Shown here: piece by piece, positions 45,300-54,194 of the stretch
How positions within the stretch are numbered: the stretch's first letter is position 1
Layout: every line of letters starts with the position of its first letter
DNA from: Flavobacteriales bacterium
GTDB taxonomy: Bacteria; Bacteroidota; Bacteroidia; Flavobacteriales_D; Crocinitomicaceae
Assembly: GCA_947449575.1 (NCBI GenBank)
Contig: CANFRV010000010.1
Span: forward strand, 46,608 to 110,607
Length of the DNA stretch: 64,000 nt
Direction of reading: 5' to 3'
Translations under genes and position numbers: made by a program
The notes under the pieces: generated by a model
The model's database searches: none
Seen by the model: the letters and a program-made list of their open reading frames with translations, nothing else
What the model was told of the DNA's origin: nothing

Positions 45300-46559
45300 T
45301 TATCTACGGATAGGAATTCGTTTCCAGTACGTTAACATTCTCCAAATCCATTCCATTGGTCCAAGACTATATCTTTTCAGCCACCAAACACTGAATGATA
45401 TATTTATTATCCAAACAGTTACTACAACGAAATACAATTGATATCTTTCTAATTCTCCATACAAACCTAATCCATAAGCATTAAATATAAGTGTACAAAT
45501 AAGCGATTGCATTAAGTAATTCGTAAAAGCCATTTTACCAGTAGAAGCTAAGATGTTTTTTAATTTTGAGTAGGATTTAGAAGAACAAAATAATAGTAAT
45601 GTACCAATTAAACCCAAACAAACCGTTGGATTAATTAAAGGATAAAATATTTCTCTTAAGCAAGATACATTTTTCATAAACCAATTTAAACAATGAAGAT
45701 TTGTCGGCTGTGTGTATGTGTTATAAATTGACATTCCAAAACCTAAGCTAAGTCCAATTATTGCAAGCTTTTTATTTCTCTTCCGATTATTCAAAGTAAA
45801 CCAGCCCAATTTAAAAAGTGCCATTCCAAATAACATGGGTATTAATTCAGGCAAAAACATAAAATACATTTCAGGATCTACTATGTATTTGATTTCTTCA
45901 AAATGTTTAACAACAGATTTTTTATAATTTACCTGATTTTCTTTTATCTCCTTCTCCGTATTTGTTTTATATTCTGACAGTTTTTCTTTTGAATTTATGC
46001 GTGATTCTATAGCTGTATATTTCTGAAATTTTTCTTGCGTTTCTTTGTAATCATTCAAATTAAATACAATGAGAAAAATCATAATTGATATTCCAATGCT
46101 GAGAAGATACTTCGGTTTCAGCTTTCTTATTGGAATTAGAAGCAATCCACAAATAGCATATTCATACAAAATATCGCCATACCATAACAATACAAAAATA
46201 TCAACAGCTGCAAAAACGATTAACCATAACATTCTTCTATAAAGCGTAAACGAACCTCTTCCATTTTTCTCACATTGTTCCGAAAATAAAATAATCCCTG
46301 CTCCGAATAAGAAACAAAAAAGCCCACGCATGTTTCCATCAAAAAAAGTTGAAGTTATGTACCACGTAATTCTATTAAGTAAACCCTGATTATGAATGCC
46401 ATAAATGGTTCCGCTTATCGTTTCAGGAAGCCCAAAAATAGGAATGTTTAAAATTAAAATCCCCAAGATGGCAATACCCCGGATAATGTCTAATTGCTGC
46501 AACCGATTGGATTCGATAATCGGGAGTAATTGCGGAGTAGGTTCGTTTGTAGTCGTCAT
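45300..46559 (-). CDS. DUF418 domain-containing membrane protein
   Basis: The 419-residue protein has the N-terminal signature QQLDIIRGIAILGILILNIPIF, about ten hydrophobic segments, and the C-terminal DUF418 core (ASTGKMAFTNYLMQSLICTL, then YGLGLYG and the closing WLKRYSLGPMEWIWRMLTYW). A long polar loop (about 180-230) is rich in Lys and Glu. The family is in the inner membrane and related in outline to acyltransferases, but no function is established. The start has several alternatives only in the polar N-terminus. Confidence 0.9.
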   Translation of the reverse strand: MTTTNEPTPQLLPIIESNRLQQLDIIRGIAILGILILNIPIFGLPETISGTIYGIHNQGLLNRITWYITSTFFDGNMRGLFCFLFGAGIILFSEQCEKNGRGSFTLYRRMLWLIVFAAVDIFVLLWYGDILYEYAICGLLLIPIRKLKPKYLLSIGISIMIFLIVFNLNDYKETQEKFQKYTAIESRINSKEKLSEYKTNTEKEIKENQVNYKKSVVKHFEEIKYIVDPEMYFMFLPELIPMLFGMALFKLGWFTLNNRKRNKKLAIIGLSLGFGMSIYNTYTQPTNLHCLNWFMKNVSCLREIFYPLINPTVCLGLIGTLLLFCSSKSYSKLKNILASTGKMAFTNYLMQSLICTLIFNAYGLGLYGELERYQLYFVVVTVWIINISFSVWWLKRYSLGPMEWIWRMLTYWKRIPIRR

Positions 46560-46635
46560 GAAAATAGAAACGAGGATAAATTCTATTTATTGTTTAACGA
46601 CAACAATAGTTACAGAATCTTTTAAATAGATGGTA

Positions 46636-47916
46636 TTATTTTCTCTTTTTTTCAGGCTTAAATCCATCTACAAATTTTACTAATAGTGTCATAATATCAG
46701 CATATTCCGTAAAACTTAAGTTCTCATACGTATCAAACACATCGTGATAGTTTTTATTCGGGCCTTGCGTATAAATAAAAAACGCAGGAACTCCTTTTGT
46801 GGTAAACCAATAATGATCAGAATTTTGCGTAGGCCCTCTTTTTTTTATTTGAACTAAAAGTTTATCCTCCTCATTAATCTTTTGAAGTTCAAAAAATTCC
46901 TTTTCATAATTTGTTGCATTAACAACTGTTATCCCTTCCTCTCCACTTCCCATGATATCTAAATTAATTAAGAATGAAATCTTATTCAATGGCACAGTAG
47001 GATGATTAACATAATAGTGAGAACCAACCAAACCCGCCTCTTCACCGGCAAAAGCAATGAATAAAATAGTACAATCTATCGGATGCGATTTGAAATACGA
47101 AGCTAAACTGAGGAGCATTGCTGTGCCGCTTGCGTTGTCGTTTCCACCAGGAAAATATGTACTTTTCCCCATTTGACCGAGATGATCGTAATGTGCCGTA
47201 AAAACAATAGTTTTAGCATTTCTTTTTTTCGATGGAAGACAAGCGACCACATTTTGAGATCGGTGATTTTCAATAAAAGTAGCATCAATATTCACGTTCC
47301 ATAACTTGTTATCCCGAAAAATAGAATCTTGCACTTGAATAAACGCATACTTCAATTGATTTCTGCCAACTGACCAGGTAAATTTTGAATTAGTCACTTC
47401 AATTACGGGGAGTAAATCTGCTATCTGACCAGGAATTCCTGCCAGTAATTTAATTGAATCGGCAGGGAGCCCTGCGAAATTGAAAGCAACAGAATTATAG
47501 GTTGACCCACTTAGAATCTTTTGAATTTCAGAAAATAATTGCGATTGATTTAAGGCAATTGATGCGGAAATTAACTTTGGTTTCCAAACAGTAAAACTCT
47601 TGTTGCTCGATGGATCTACTAAAAAATGTATCCCCGGTGAAAGTTGTTTGTCACCCATTTTCACCTCCATCTTTCCAGGAAAAGTGTTAACTCCAAATGA
47701 AAAATATTGGAAGTACTTTCTTTTTATAGGTTTTACGCCCTTTTTTCTAAATTCATTGGCGATGAAATCTGCTGCGATTGAATCTCCTCCGTGTACATAG
47801 CCGCGACCATGAAATTCAGTTGAGCATAATGTTTTAGTAATTTGTCTAACTTCTTCTATTTGGCCAAAAGCTCCTAAAAAGAAAAAAGAAAAAAATACTA
47901 AAACTGATTTACGCAT
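46636..47916 (-). CDS. M28 family zinc peptidase, secreted
   Basis: The 426-residue protein is taken to start at 47916 (MRKSVLVFFSFFFLGAFGQ), which gives a clean signal peptide; a start at 47949 would add 11 residues. The M28 domain (about 220-420) shows the zinc ligands in TAHYDHLG, GGNDNASG, AGEEAG (catalytic Glu) and NLDIMG, and the last His in YHDVFDTYE. It is an aminopeptidase-like exopeptidase in the periplasm or outside. The start overlaps the stop codon region of the gene before it by 8 bases, suggesting coupling. Confidence 0.93.
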   Translation of the reverse strand: MRKSVLVFFSFFFLGAFGQIEEVRQITKTLCSTEFHGRGYVHGGDSIAADFIANEFRKKGVKPIKRKYFQYFSFGVNTFPGKMEVKMGDKQLSPGIHFLVDPSSNKSFTVWKPKLISASIALNQSQLFSEIQKILSGSTYNSVAFNFAGLPADSIKLLAGIPGQIADLLPVIEVTNSKFTWSVGRNQLKYAFIQVQDSIFRDNKLWNVNIDATFIENHRSQNVVACLPSKKRNAKTIVFTAHYDHLGQMGKSTYFPGGNDNASGTAMLLSLASYFKSHPIDCTILFIAFAGEEAGLVGSHYYVNHPTVPLNKISFLINLDIMGSGEEGITVVNATNYEKEFFELQKINEEDKLLVQIKKRGPTQNSDHYWFTTKGVPAFFIYTQGPNKNYHDVFDTYENLSFTEYADIMTLLVKFVDGFKPEKKRK

Positions 47917-49075
47917 ATCTACGAACAATTTTTTGCATAAATTCTTCAACCGTTTCGCTGTCTACATCCCAATTATTTTCAACAGCAAATTCAGCTACTT
48001 TACTTTTTGCCGCTTCAGAACCCATTTGTTGATCTAATTCTTTGATAGCATTTGAGAAACTTTCACTGGAACCATCAAAAAGTTCATTTATAAATTGTAA
48101 TCTCTCATTTAATCCAAATGAGCCAATTAATGATTCAATCTTTGAAACCCCAAATTGAGAAGCTAAATTACTCCCAATAGTATTGTATTTATTAATAAAT
48201 ACAGTAATTACCGCTTTGTCAAAATCTTCTTCTGTTTCAATTTCTAACGTTGACGCAACTTTATCGACTTCCCTTTCATACAAATCTTCTGACGATTCGT
48301 CTGCTGCATCCACAATTATTTCTTCATTAAAATCTTGTTCAAATGGATCTTCTACAATCGCGCTTGAAGAATTGAAAGTAGGCTCATCCGCATGAAAAAG
48401 CGATTCTACTGGTTCAGAAATCGTCTCAGGAGCTATGGGTTCAGGGGTTTTATTTAAAAACCTAGCTAAATTTTCAGCATGAGCTCGTTCCGTTTCCGAC
48501 ATTGTTCTATCGGATGAAAATTCCTCACTATTTGATTCAACTGAAGTTGGCTCGTTAATTTCTGAATTAAAAAGAGAATTTGATTCTTCTATATCATCTT
48601 CAAAACTTACTTGCTCATTCTTTTCTTCTAGTGAAATTTCTTCTAGTGGATCACCATCCACTTTTTCCTCCGTAATTTTTGGTTCAACAATTGGAAGAGG
48701 GTCATTAAAAAGACTAAAGCCAAAAGATGCTTCTTCTTTGACTTCAACCTGAAAAAGGGGTACGTCTATTTCATCCGTAGATAATTCCTCTATTTCATCA
48801 ATAATTGTTTCTGGTTCTATAATAGGTTCAACAGTTACTTCTGTAATGACCATTTCTTCTTCAGTATTTGCAGTCTCTTCTGGAACTATCGTTCTGACGC
48901 CAAAAATCTTTTCCTCAAAGGCTTTATAACGAAGAATTACAGTTCTTTCATGCAATTCACGGCTCATATTTACCAAATCATCTAATTCGTCCAATGTTAA
49001 TTTCCCATTGTCCATTTGTTTAAATAATACAGCTATTTCAACCAATATATCTTCTTTTGAACCAAAATTTCCCAT
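47909..49075 (-). CDS. Acidic conserved protein of unknown function (Bacteroidota type)
   Basis: The 388-residue protein has three parts. The N-terminal 65 residues look helical. A long Glu/Ser/Pro-rich, probably disordered, middle (about 66-270) follows. The C-terminal domain (about 285-388) has FGLNERLQFINELFDGS and NNWDVDSETVEEFM. I recall a similar end in unannotated Bacteroidota proteins (GLNDR..F..ELF.GD ... NW..ED.AV..F), but the function is unknown. No signal peptide is present. It is co-transcribed with the M28 peptidase gene, which overlaps its end. Confidence 0.8.
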   Translation of the reverse strand: MGNFGSKEDILVEIAVLFKQMDNGKLTLDELDDLVNMSRELHERTVILRYKAFEEKIFGVRTIVPEETANTEEEMVITEVTVEPIIEPETIIDEIEELSTDEIDVPLFQVEVKEEASFGFSLFNDPLPIVEPKITEEKVDGDPLEEISLEEKNEQVSFEDDIEESNSLFNSEINEPTSVESNSEEFSSDRTMSETERAHAENLARFLNKTPEPIAPETISEPVESLFHADEPTFNSSSAIVEDPFEQDFNEEIIVDAADESSEDLYEREVDKVASTLEIETEEDFDKAVITVFINKYNTIGSNLASQFGVSKIESLIGSFGLNERLQFINELFDGSSESFSNAIKELDQQMGSEAAKSKVAEFAVENNWDVDSETVEEFMQKIVRRYA

Positions 49076-49111
49076 AATACTATCTAAAAATCAATTTTTT
49101 CAATATTTTTA

Positions 49112-49144
49112 CAAAGTTACTCGCATGCTTTGATTGATTTACAA
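49112..49144 (-). promoter_or_regulatory. Promoter (TTG-N22-TAACTTTG) of the acidic protein / M28 peptidase genes
   Basis: On the minus strand TTG (49142-49144) and TAACTTTG (49112-49119) are 22 bases apart, within the spacing known for Bacteroidota. The box lies 36 bases before the ATG at 49075. Confidence 0.7.
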
Positions 49145-49254
49145 TTCAAAAAGTACTTTGATTCGATAAAAATACACAGTAACCGAATATAGAAAATAAA
49201 GGTTTAAATTATTTGTCTTCTATAAGTTGTTGATAACCTTTAATACGATAAAAT

Positions 49255-49830
49255 ATGTTTTTGGAGCAATTTAGAGAAGATGGGCAAACGCATGGATGGA
49301 TTGAAGTCATTTGTGGGTCTATGTTTTCCGGTAAAACGGAAGAACTAATTCGCCGGCTTAAAAGAGCTGAATTTGCCAAACAAGCCATTCTACTTTTTAA
49401 ACCAATTTTAGACAATCGATACAGCGAAGGAAATGTTATGAGTCATCAAGGGTCTAGTCTACAAGCTATTGGCGTTAATGATTCTTCTGAAATTATGAAC
49501 CATTGGAAAGGAGAAAGGATTGTTGCCATTGATGAAACACAATTTTTTGACCCTGGAATAATCGCTGTTTGTACTGCATTATCGAACAAAGGTGTTCGCG
49601 TTTTAATTGCTGGATTAGATATGGATTATAAGGGAATTCCTTTTGGATCCATGCCGCAATTGATGGCGATTGCAGAATATGTGACAAAAGTGCACGCTAT
49701 CTGTGTTTCTTGTGGTAACTTAGCTCAATTTTCGCATCGATTGGTTGAAGATAAGGAACTTTTCCTTTTAGGAGCTGTTGATTCTTATAAACCGCTTTGC
49801 CGTTCTTGTTTTAATAAAGTTGTTTCTTGA
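49255..49830 (+). CDS. tdk: Thymidine kinase (type II)
   Basis: It phosphorylates thymidine to dTMP in pyrimidine salvage, in the cytoplasm. The 191-residue protein has the P-loop GSMFSGKT (21-28), the catalytic Glu in DETQFF (Asp93, Glu94), and the lasso/thymidine-binding region. The zinc-binding Cys are in CVSCG and CRSCF. The final four bases overlap the TTG start of murF-alr (TTGA), so the two are translated in a coupled way. Confidence 0.96.
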   Translation: MFLEQFREDGQTHGWIEVICGSMFSGKTEELIRRLKRAEFAKQAILLFKPILDNRYSEGNVMSHQGSSLQAIGVNDSSEIMNHWKGERIVAIDETQFFDPGIIAVCTALSNKGVRVLIAGLDMDYKGIPFGSMPQLMAIAEYVTKVHAICVSCGNLAQFSHRLVEDKELFLLGAVDSYKPLCRSCFNKVVS

Positions 49831-52127
49831 AAATCAATTTTACATATTCTGAAATTTGCAGCATTACGAAAGGTCGTTCATTAACGGAGCATTCCAATCC
49901 TGTATTAACTTCCATTTCATTTGACACACGAAAAATAGTACAAGGTCAGGATACTTTATTTTTTGCTTTGATAGGTGATTTTAGAAACGGTCATTTATTT
50001 ATACAGGAGGCTTTTTCCAAAGGAGTTCGTTTTTTCGTAATTTCGCAGGAAATTGATGTGGCACTATATCCTGAAGCCGCTTTTATTTTAGTAGAAAACT
50101 CACTATGGGCTTTGCAAGAAATTGCTAAAACTCACAGAGAAAAGTTTTCATTCCCTATGGTGGCAATTACTGGCAGTGTTGGAAAAACGATGGTAAAAGA
50201 ATGGGCCTATCATTTTCTTTCTCCTAAATTACGCGTTATTCGTAGTCCAAAAAGTTTTAATTCACAGTTAGGTGTTGCACTTTCACTGCTAGAACTACAT
50301 GAAAATTGTGATGTAGCGCTAATAGAAGTTGGTATTTCAAAACCAAATGAAATGGCACGACTACAAGAAATTATTCAGCCAACGATAGGTATTTTTACCG
50401 CTTTTGGATCTGCTCATCAAGAAAATTTTGATTCAAAGGAAAGTCATTTGGAGGAAAAATTAACATTGTTTTCAGAATGTTTAAAAACGTATTATCACTC
50501 CTCGATAGAATTAAATTCAAGGCAAATATCTGAAATAAATGGAATAGAAATTTATCCGGACATTCTAGACGAATACAAAAAGAATATTTCCATAGATGAC
50601 AAAGTGAGTCTTCATAATTTAGAAATCGCTCTTCAAATCGCGCATGAATTTTCTATTCCTGAAACTCAAATTTCAGCTAAAATTTCTTCTCTCCCTCGAC
50701 TAGCATTGAGAATGGAAACCTTTGAAGGAATTAATGGAAATACGATTATCAATGACACATATAATTTAGACTTTGATGCATTGACGCAATCTTTAGAGTA
50801 TCAATATTCCCTCGCTAAAATGCGACAACGATATGTGATTATTGGGTTAGATGATGAATCCTTGGTAAAAAAGGAAGATGTAGACAAGTTAATATTGCCT
50901 TTTCATCCAGACAAAGTTATTTATATCGATTCTGATTCAGAAGTAGATCATATTGAAAATAGTGTTATTTTAATAAAAGGCACCAGGAAAGCTGATATGC
51001 ATAGGGTGGCGCGGCAATATCGTTTAAAAAATCATAAAACATTTCTTGAAATAGATTTAAATCATATTCGTAATAATCTAGGTGTTTACAAAGGCTACTT
51101 AAAACCAAAGACCAAAATTTTGGCAATGGTAAAATCAAACTCGTACGGTTCCGGAACAGAAAAGATGGCGGCCTTTTATGAGCAGCAAGGGGTTGATTAT
51201 TTGGGTGTTGCATACGTTGATGAAGGAGTTGAACTTCGAAAGCAAGGAATCACAACCCCGATTTTGGTGATGAATGCAGAAGAAGATGGGTTTGAAGATT
51301 GTATAGCTTTTAATTTAGAACCAGCGATTTATTCGTTTGAACAGTTAGATCAATTTATCAAAGAATTAATCTTCTTAGATAAGACCGATTACCCGATTCA
51401 TTTAAAAGTGAACACTGGAATGATGCGTTTAGGCTTTGAAGTTTCGGAAATAAGTCAAGTAATGGAAATTCTTCAGGCGCAACCAGAAGTAAAAATAAAA
51501 AGTGTTTATTCACATTTGGCGGATTCAGATAATAGTAAAGAGCTGGAATTTACCAACATTCAAATCAAACGGTTTGAAAAAGCATGGATGAAAATTCAAG
51601 AATACATCAACTATCCTTTTGATCGACATATCTTAAATTCTGAAGGTGTTTCTAGATTTCCCGATGCACAATATGAAATGGTTCGATTAGGAATAGGAAT
51701 TTATGGATACAGCTCGAATCCTGAATTTAAAAAGAAAATTCAACCTGCAATTAGCTGGAATAGTAGCATTTCCCAAATTAAAAAGATCAGAAAAGGGGAA
51801 AGTGTTGGCTATGGCAGAGCATTTATAGCTGATTCAGAAATGCAAATTGCAGTTATTCCTGTTGGCTATGCGGACGGGTTTCGCCGTTCATTGAGTAATG
51901 GAAAAGGAAGTGTTTTTATTCTAGACAAATGCTGTAAAGTACTAGGAAGGGTTTGTATGGATATGATTATGGTTGACATTACAGAGGTTGATTGTCTACC
52001 AGGTACACCCGTGGAAATTATAGGGAAAAATCAAACAATGGAGCAATTTGCTTCGAAAATGGACACTATTCCATATGAAGTAATGACTAGTTTTTCAAAA
52101 CGAGTTCATCGTGTTTACGTGATGTAA
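49827..52127 (+). CDS. Bifunctional UDP-MurNAc-tripeptide--D-Ala-D-Ala ligase / alanine racemase
   Basis: The 766-residue protein fuses MurF (about 1-395) with alanine racemase (about 400-766), an arrangement known in Bacteroidota. MurF shows the ATP loop TGSVGKT (about 115-121) and the ligase core with EVGISKPNEM. The racemase has the PLP Lys436 in AMVKSNSYGSG and a SVGYGRAF segment, and the typical AlaR closing domain (GRVCMDMIMVDIT). The two activities supply and use D-Ala in peptidoglycan synthesis. The start is a TTG overlapping the tdk stop (TTGA); no ATG gives a family-like N-terminus, so TTG is accepted. Confidence 0.95.
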   Translation: MKINFTYSEICSITKGRSLTEHSNPVLTSISFDTRKIVQGQDTLFFALIGDFRNGHLFIQEAFSKGVRFFVISQEIDVALYPEAAFILVENSLWALQEIAKTHREKFSFPMVAITGSVGKTMVKEWAYHFLSPKLRVIRSPKSFNSQLGVALSLLELHENCDVALIEVGISKPNEMARLQEIIQPTIGIFTAFGSAHQENFDSKESHLEEKLTLFSECLKTYYHSSIELNSRQISEINGIEIYPDILDEYKKNISIDDKVSLHNLEIALQIAHEFSIPETQISAKISSLPRLALRMETFEGINGNTIINDTYNLDFDALTQSLEYQYSLAKMRQRYVIIGLDDESLVKKEDVDKLILPFHPDKVIYIDSDSEVDHIENSVILIKGTRKADMHRVARQYRLKNHKTFLEIDLNHIRNNLGVYKGYLKPKTKILAMVKSNSYGSGTEKMAAFYEQQGVDYLGVAYVDEGVELRKQGITTPILVMNAEEDGFEDCIAFNLEPAIYSFEQLDQFIKELIFLDKTDYPIHLKVNTGMMRLGFEVSEISQVMEILQAQPEVKIKSVYSHLADSDNSKELEFTNIQIKRFEKAWMKIQEYINYPFDRHILNSEGVSRFPDAQYEMVRLGIGIYGYSSNPEFKKKIQPAISWNSSISQIKKIRKGESVGYGRAFIADSEMQIAVIPVGYADGFRRSLSNGKGSVFILDKCCKVLGRVCMDMIMVDITEVDCLPGTPVEIIGKNQTMEQFASKMDTIPYEVMTSFSKRVHRVYVM

Positions 52128-52153
52128 TATCGAGAATAGAAGAAAATTAAAAT

Positions 52154-52621
52154 TTATTCAAATTCAATTAAAACTGCCCCTTTTTCGACCACTTGTCCTT
52201 GAATAATATGGATTGCTTTAACGGTGCCAATTCCTTCTGCTTTCAAGACATTTTCCATTTTCATTGCTTCCAATGATAGAATTTCATCACCCACCACTAA
52301 TTCTTGCCCAACCTTCACAGCAATATTCACAATACGACCAGGCATAGGGGCTTGAAGTTCTTTTAATTTTCTAACTTTTTGAACATCCAGTCCTAAAGCA
52401 GCAATTAATTCATCCAATTCTCCTTGCTTTTTTACTTCGAAAACACGGTGATTAATTTTGATTTTTAATTTATGGTCTTCCGATTTTTCTTCCAAGATTT
52501 CTCCAAAAAATTCCTTCCCATTAAAGGTTAAAGTAAAAAATCGTTCATCATCCCATTTAAGCACAGATCCACCACTACTTTTAGTTTCTTTCTCATCAAT
52601 GATCCAAACACGATTTTTCAT
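52154..52621 (-). CDS. Biotin carboxyl carrier-type (biotinyl domain) protein
   Basis: The 155-residue protein carries a biotinyl domain at about 85-155 with the biotin attachment Lys121 in EAMKMEN and the GxVGQ-type turn. The N-terminal part (1-80) resembles the spacer of methylmalonyl/propionyl-type carboxylase carriers. The ATG at 52621 (MKNRVWIIDE) is preferred over an upstream one at 52681. No carboxylase or transferase gene is adjacent. It probably serves an acyl-CoA carboxylase encoded elsewhere. Cytoplasmic. Confidence 0.9.
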   Translation of the reverse strand: MKNRVWIIDEKETKSSGGSVLKWDDERFFTLTFNGKEFFGEILEEKSEDHKLKIKINHRVFEVKKQGELDELIAALGLDVQKVRKLKELQAPMPGRIVNIAVKVGQELVVGDEILSLEAMKMENVLKAEGIGTVKAIHIIQGQVVEKGAVLIEFE

Positions 52622-52744
52622 AATCTTTAATTTTAAAGCAAAAATAACACAAACTATTCTTTTAAACTGAGTTCGATTCAAATTTTACGATCAGTTTTTT
52701 TAAATAAGCAAAAACCAGATGATCCTATTAAGCTGAGATCGACA

Positions 52745-52775
52745 GATATTTTATTATCAGATTGCCTATAAATAG
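52745..52775 (-). repeat. Second copy of the 31-bp dispersed intergenic repeat
   Basis: On the minus strand this 31-bp stretch matches 43584-43614 at 30 of 31 positions. It lies downstream of dus, in the same orientation relative to the upstream gene's 3' end as the first copy relative to leuS. Flanking bases are also similar over about 39 nt. Confidence 0.75.
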
Positions 52776-52840
52776 CGGAAAATTCGAGTTCATCCTTGTT
52801 GCTCTCTCTTCCGCTATACTAATTAACTTAAGATTATTTT

Positions 52841-53851
52841 TTATATCGTATTTGGCTTTTGCGCAAACTCAAATTCATCTGCATTATTTTCCAACATGTC
52901 CAAAATATCTAGTATTTCTTGCAGTTCGTAGGTTGACACTAATTTTAATCTATGTTCTTTGAAATGAGCGATTCCTTTGAAATAATTGGAGTAATGTCTT
53001 TTCATTTCATTTATTCCTAATCCTTCACCTTTCCAGCGAACACTCATTTCTAAATGATCTCGTGTTGCTTGAACTCGTTCTTTCACTCCAGGAGCGGCTA
53101 AATGCTGCCCTGTTTTCAAAAAATGTTTCACCTCATTAAAAAACCAAGGATAACCAATACTTGCGCGACCAATCATAATGCCGTCAACACCGTATTTATT
53201 TTTGTATTCTAACGCTTTTTCTGGACTTGTAATATCGCCATTTCCAAAAATAGGAATATGCATTCTTGGATTGTTTTTCACTTCACCAATCAATGTCCAA
53301 TCCGCTTCTCCTTTATATAATTGTTGGCGTGTTCGACCATGAATTGAAATGGCTTCTACTCCCACATCTTGCAAACGCTCAGAAGTATCGACGACAAATT
53401 TCGATTTATCATCCCAGCCCAAACGGGTTTTAATAGTTACTGGAAGATTCGTGATTTTTACAATCTCATCAGTCATTTTAATCAACTTTGGAATATCTTG
53501 CAACATTCCTGCACCAGCACCTTTGCAGGTAACTTTCTTTACAGGACATCCAAAATTGATATCAATAATATCTGGATTTGTTTTTTCTATAATTTGAGCG
53601 GCTGTTTTCATGCTTTCAATATCATATCCAAAAATCTGAATTCCTACAGGTCTCTCATATTCGTAGATATCCAATTTTTGAACACTTTTTGCGGCATCTC
53701 TTATCAAGCCTTCAGAAGAAATAAATTCCGTATACATTAAATCCGCCCCATGTTTTTTGCAGAGTGCACGGAAGGGAGGATCACTCACATCTTCCATCGG
53801 AGCAAGTAATAGCGGGAATTCGCCTAACTCAATATTTCTTATTTTAACCAT
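52841..53851 (-). CDS. dusB: tRNA-dihydrouridine synthase
   Basis: This FMN enzyme reduces uridines in the tRNA D-loop. The 336-residue protein opens with FPLLLAPMEDVSDPPFR, has the catalytic Cys102 in NFGCPVKKV, the FMN/tRNA region VTIKTRLGW, and IPIFGNGDI with GIMIGRASIGYPWFF. The DusB/Nif3-type subfamily is the best fit. The start is supported by a -7 box 8 bases upstream. The 3' region carries a dispersed repeat. Confidence 0.93.
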   Translation of the reverse strand: MVKIRNIELGEFPLLLAPMEDVSDPPFRALCKKHGADLMYTEFISSEGLIRDAAKSVQKLDIYEYERPVGIQIFGYDIESMKTAAQIIEKTNPDIIDINFGCPVKKVTCKGAGAGMLQDIPKLIKMTDEIVKITNLPVTIKTRLGWDDKSKFVVDTSERLQDVGVEAISIHGRTRQQLYKGEADWTLIGEVKNNPRMHIPIFGNGDITSPEKALEYKNKYGVDGIMIGRASIGYPWFFNEVKHFLKTGQHLAAPGVKERVQATRDHLEMSVRWKGEGLGINEMKRHYSNYFKGIAHFKEHRLKLVSTYELQEILDILDMLENNADEFEFAQKPNTI

Positions 53852-53859
53852 TGATGCAG

Positions 53860-53886
53860 CAAAGATACAGGTTTTTTTCTCCTCAA
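53860..53886 (-). promoter_or_regulatory. Promoter (TTG-N16-TATCTTTG) 8 nt before the dus start codon
   Basis: On the minus strand TATCTTTG (53860-53867) is a perfect -7 match, with a TTG at 53884-53886. The box ends 8 bases before the ATG at 53851, so the mRNA would be nearly leaderless. Confidence 0.65.
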
Positions 53887-54194
53887 TTAACCCTTTTTTC
53901 TTTTGCTGACCAAATTCATTCTTAATTGAAAAAAAATCGGTTCCACAAACAGAAAAATAACCTTCTCAGATCGACAATAACTAGTGAACGAGAAGTGAAT
54001 GTGTAGACCAAATATTTCCTTATTTCAAATGACTTTTAGGAATTAGATGAAATAGATGAAACGACATATACTTGTGTTACGACAGAATCACAGGTTAGTG
54101 ACGTGAAAGAATTTATTTCTTTATCAAAAGATACGCAATATTTTATATAAATTTGAGCTTATTATTGCAAAACTAAAACGTTAATATTAAGTAA
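53887..54194. other. Divergent intergenic region with degraded repeat segments and M13 promoter
   Basis: Two segments resemble parts of the 43466-43650 gap: 53967-53984 and 54082-54106. TAAATTTG at 54148-54155 is a perfect -7 match, 39 bases before the M13 peptidase ATG; no -33 TTG is in range. No gene is visible. Confidence 0.55.
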
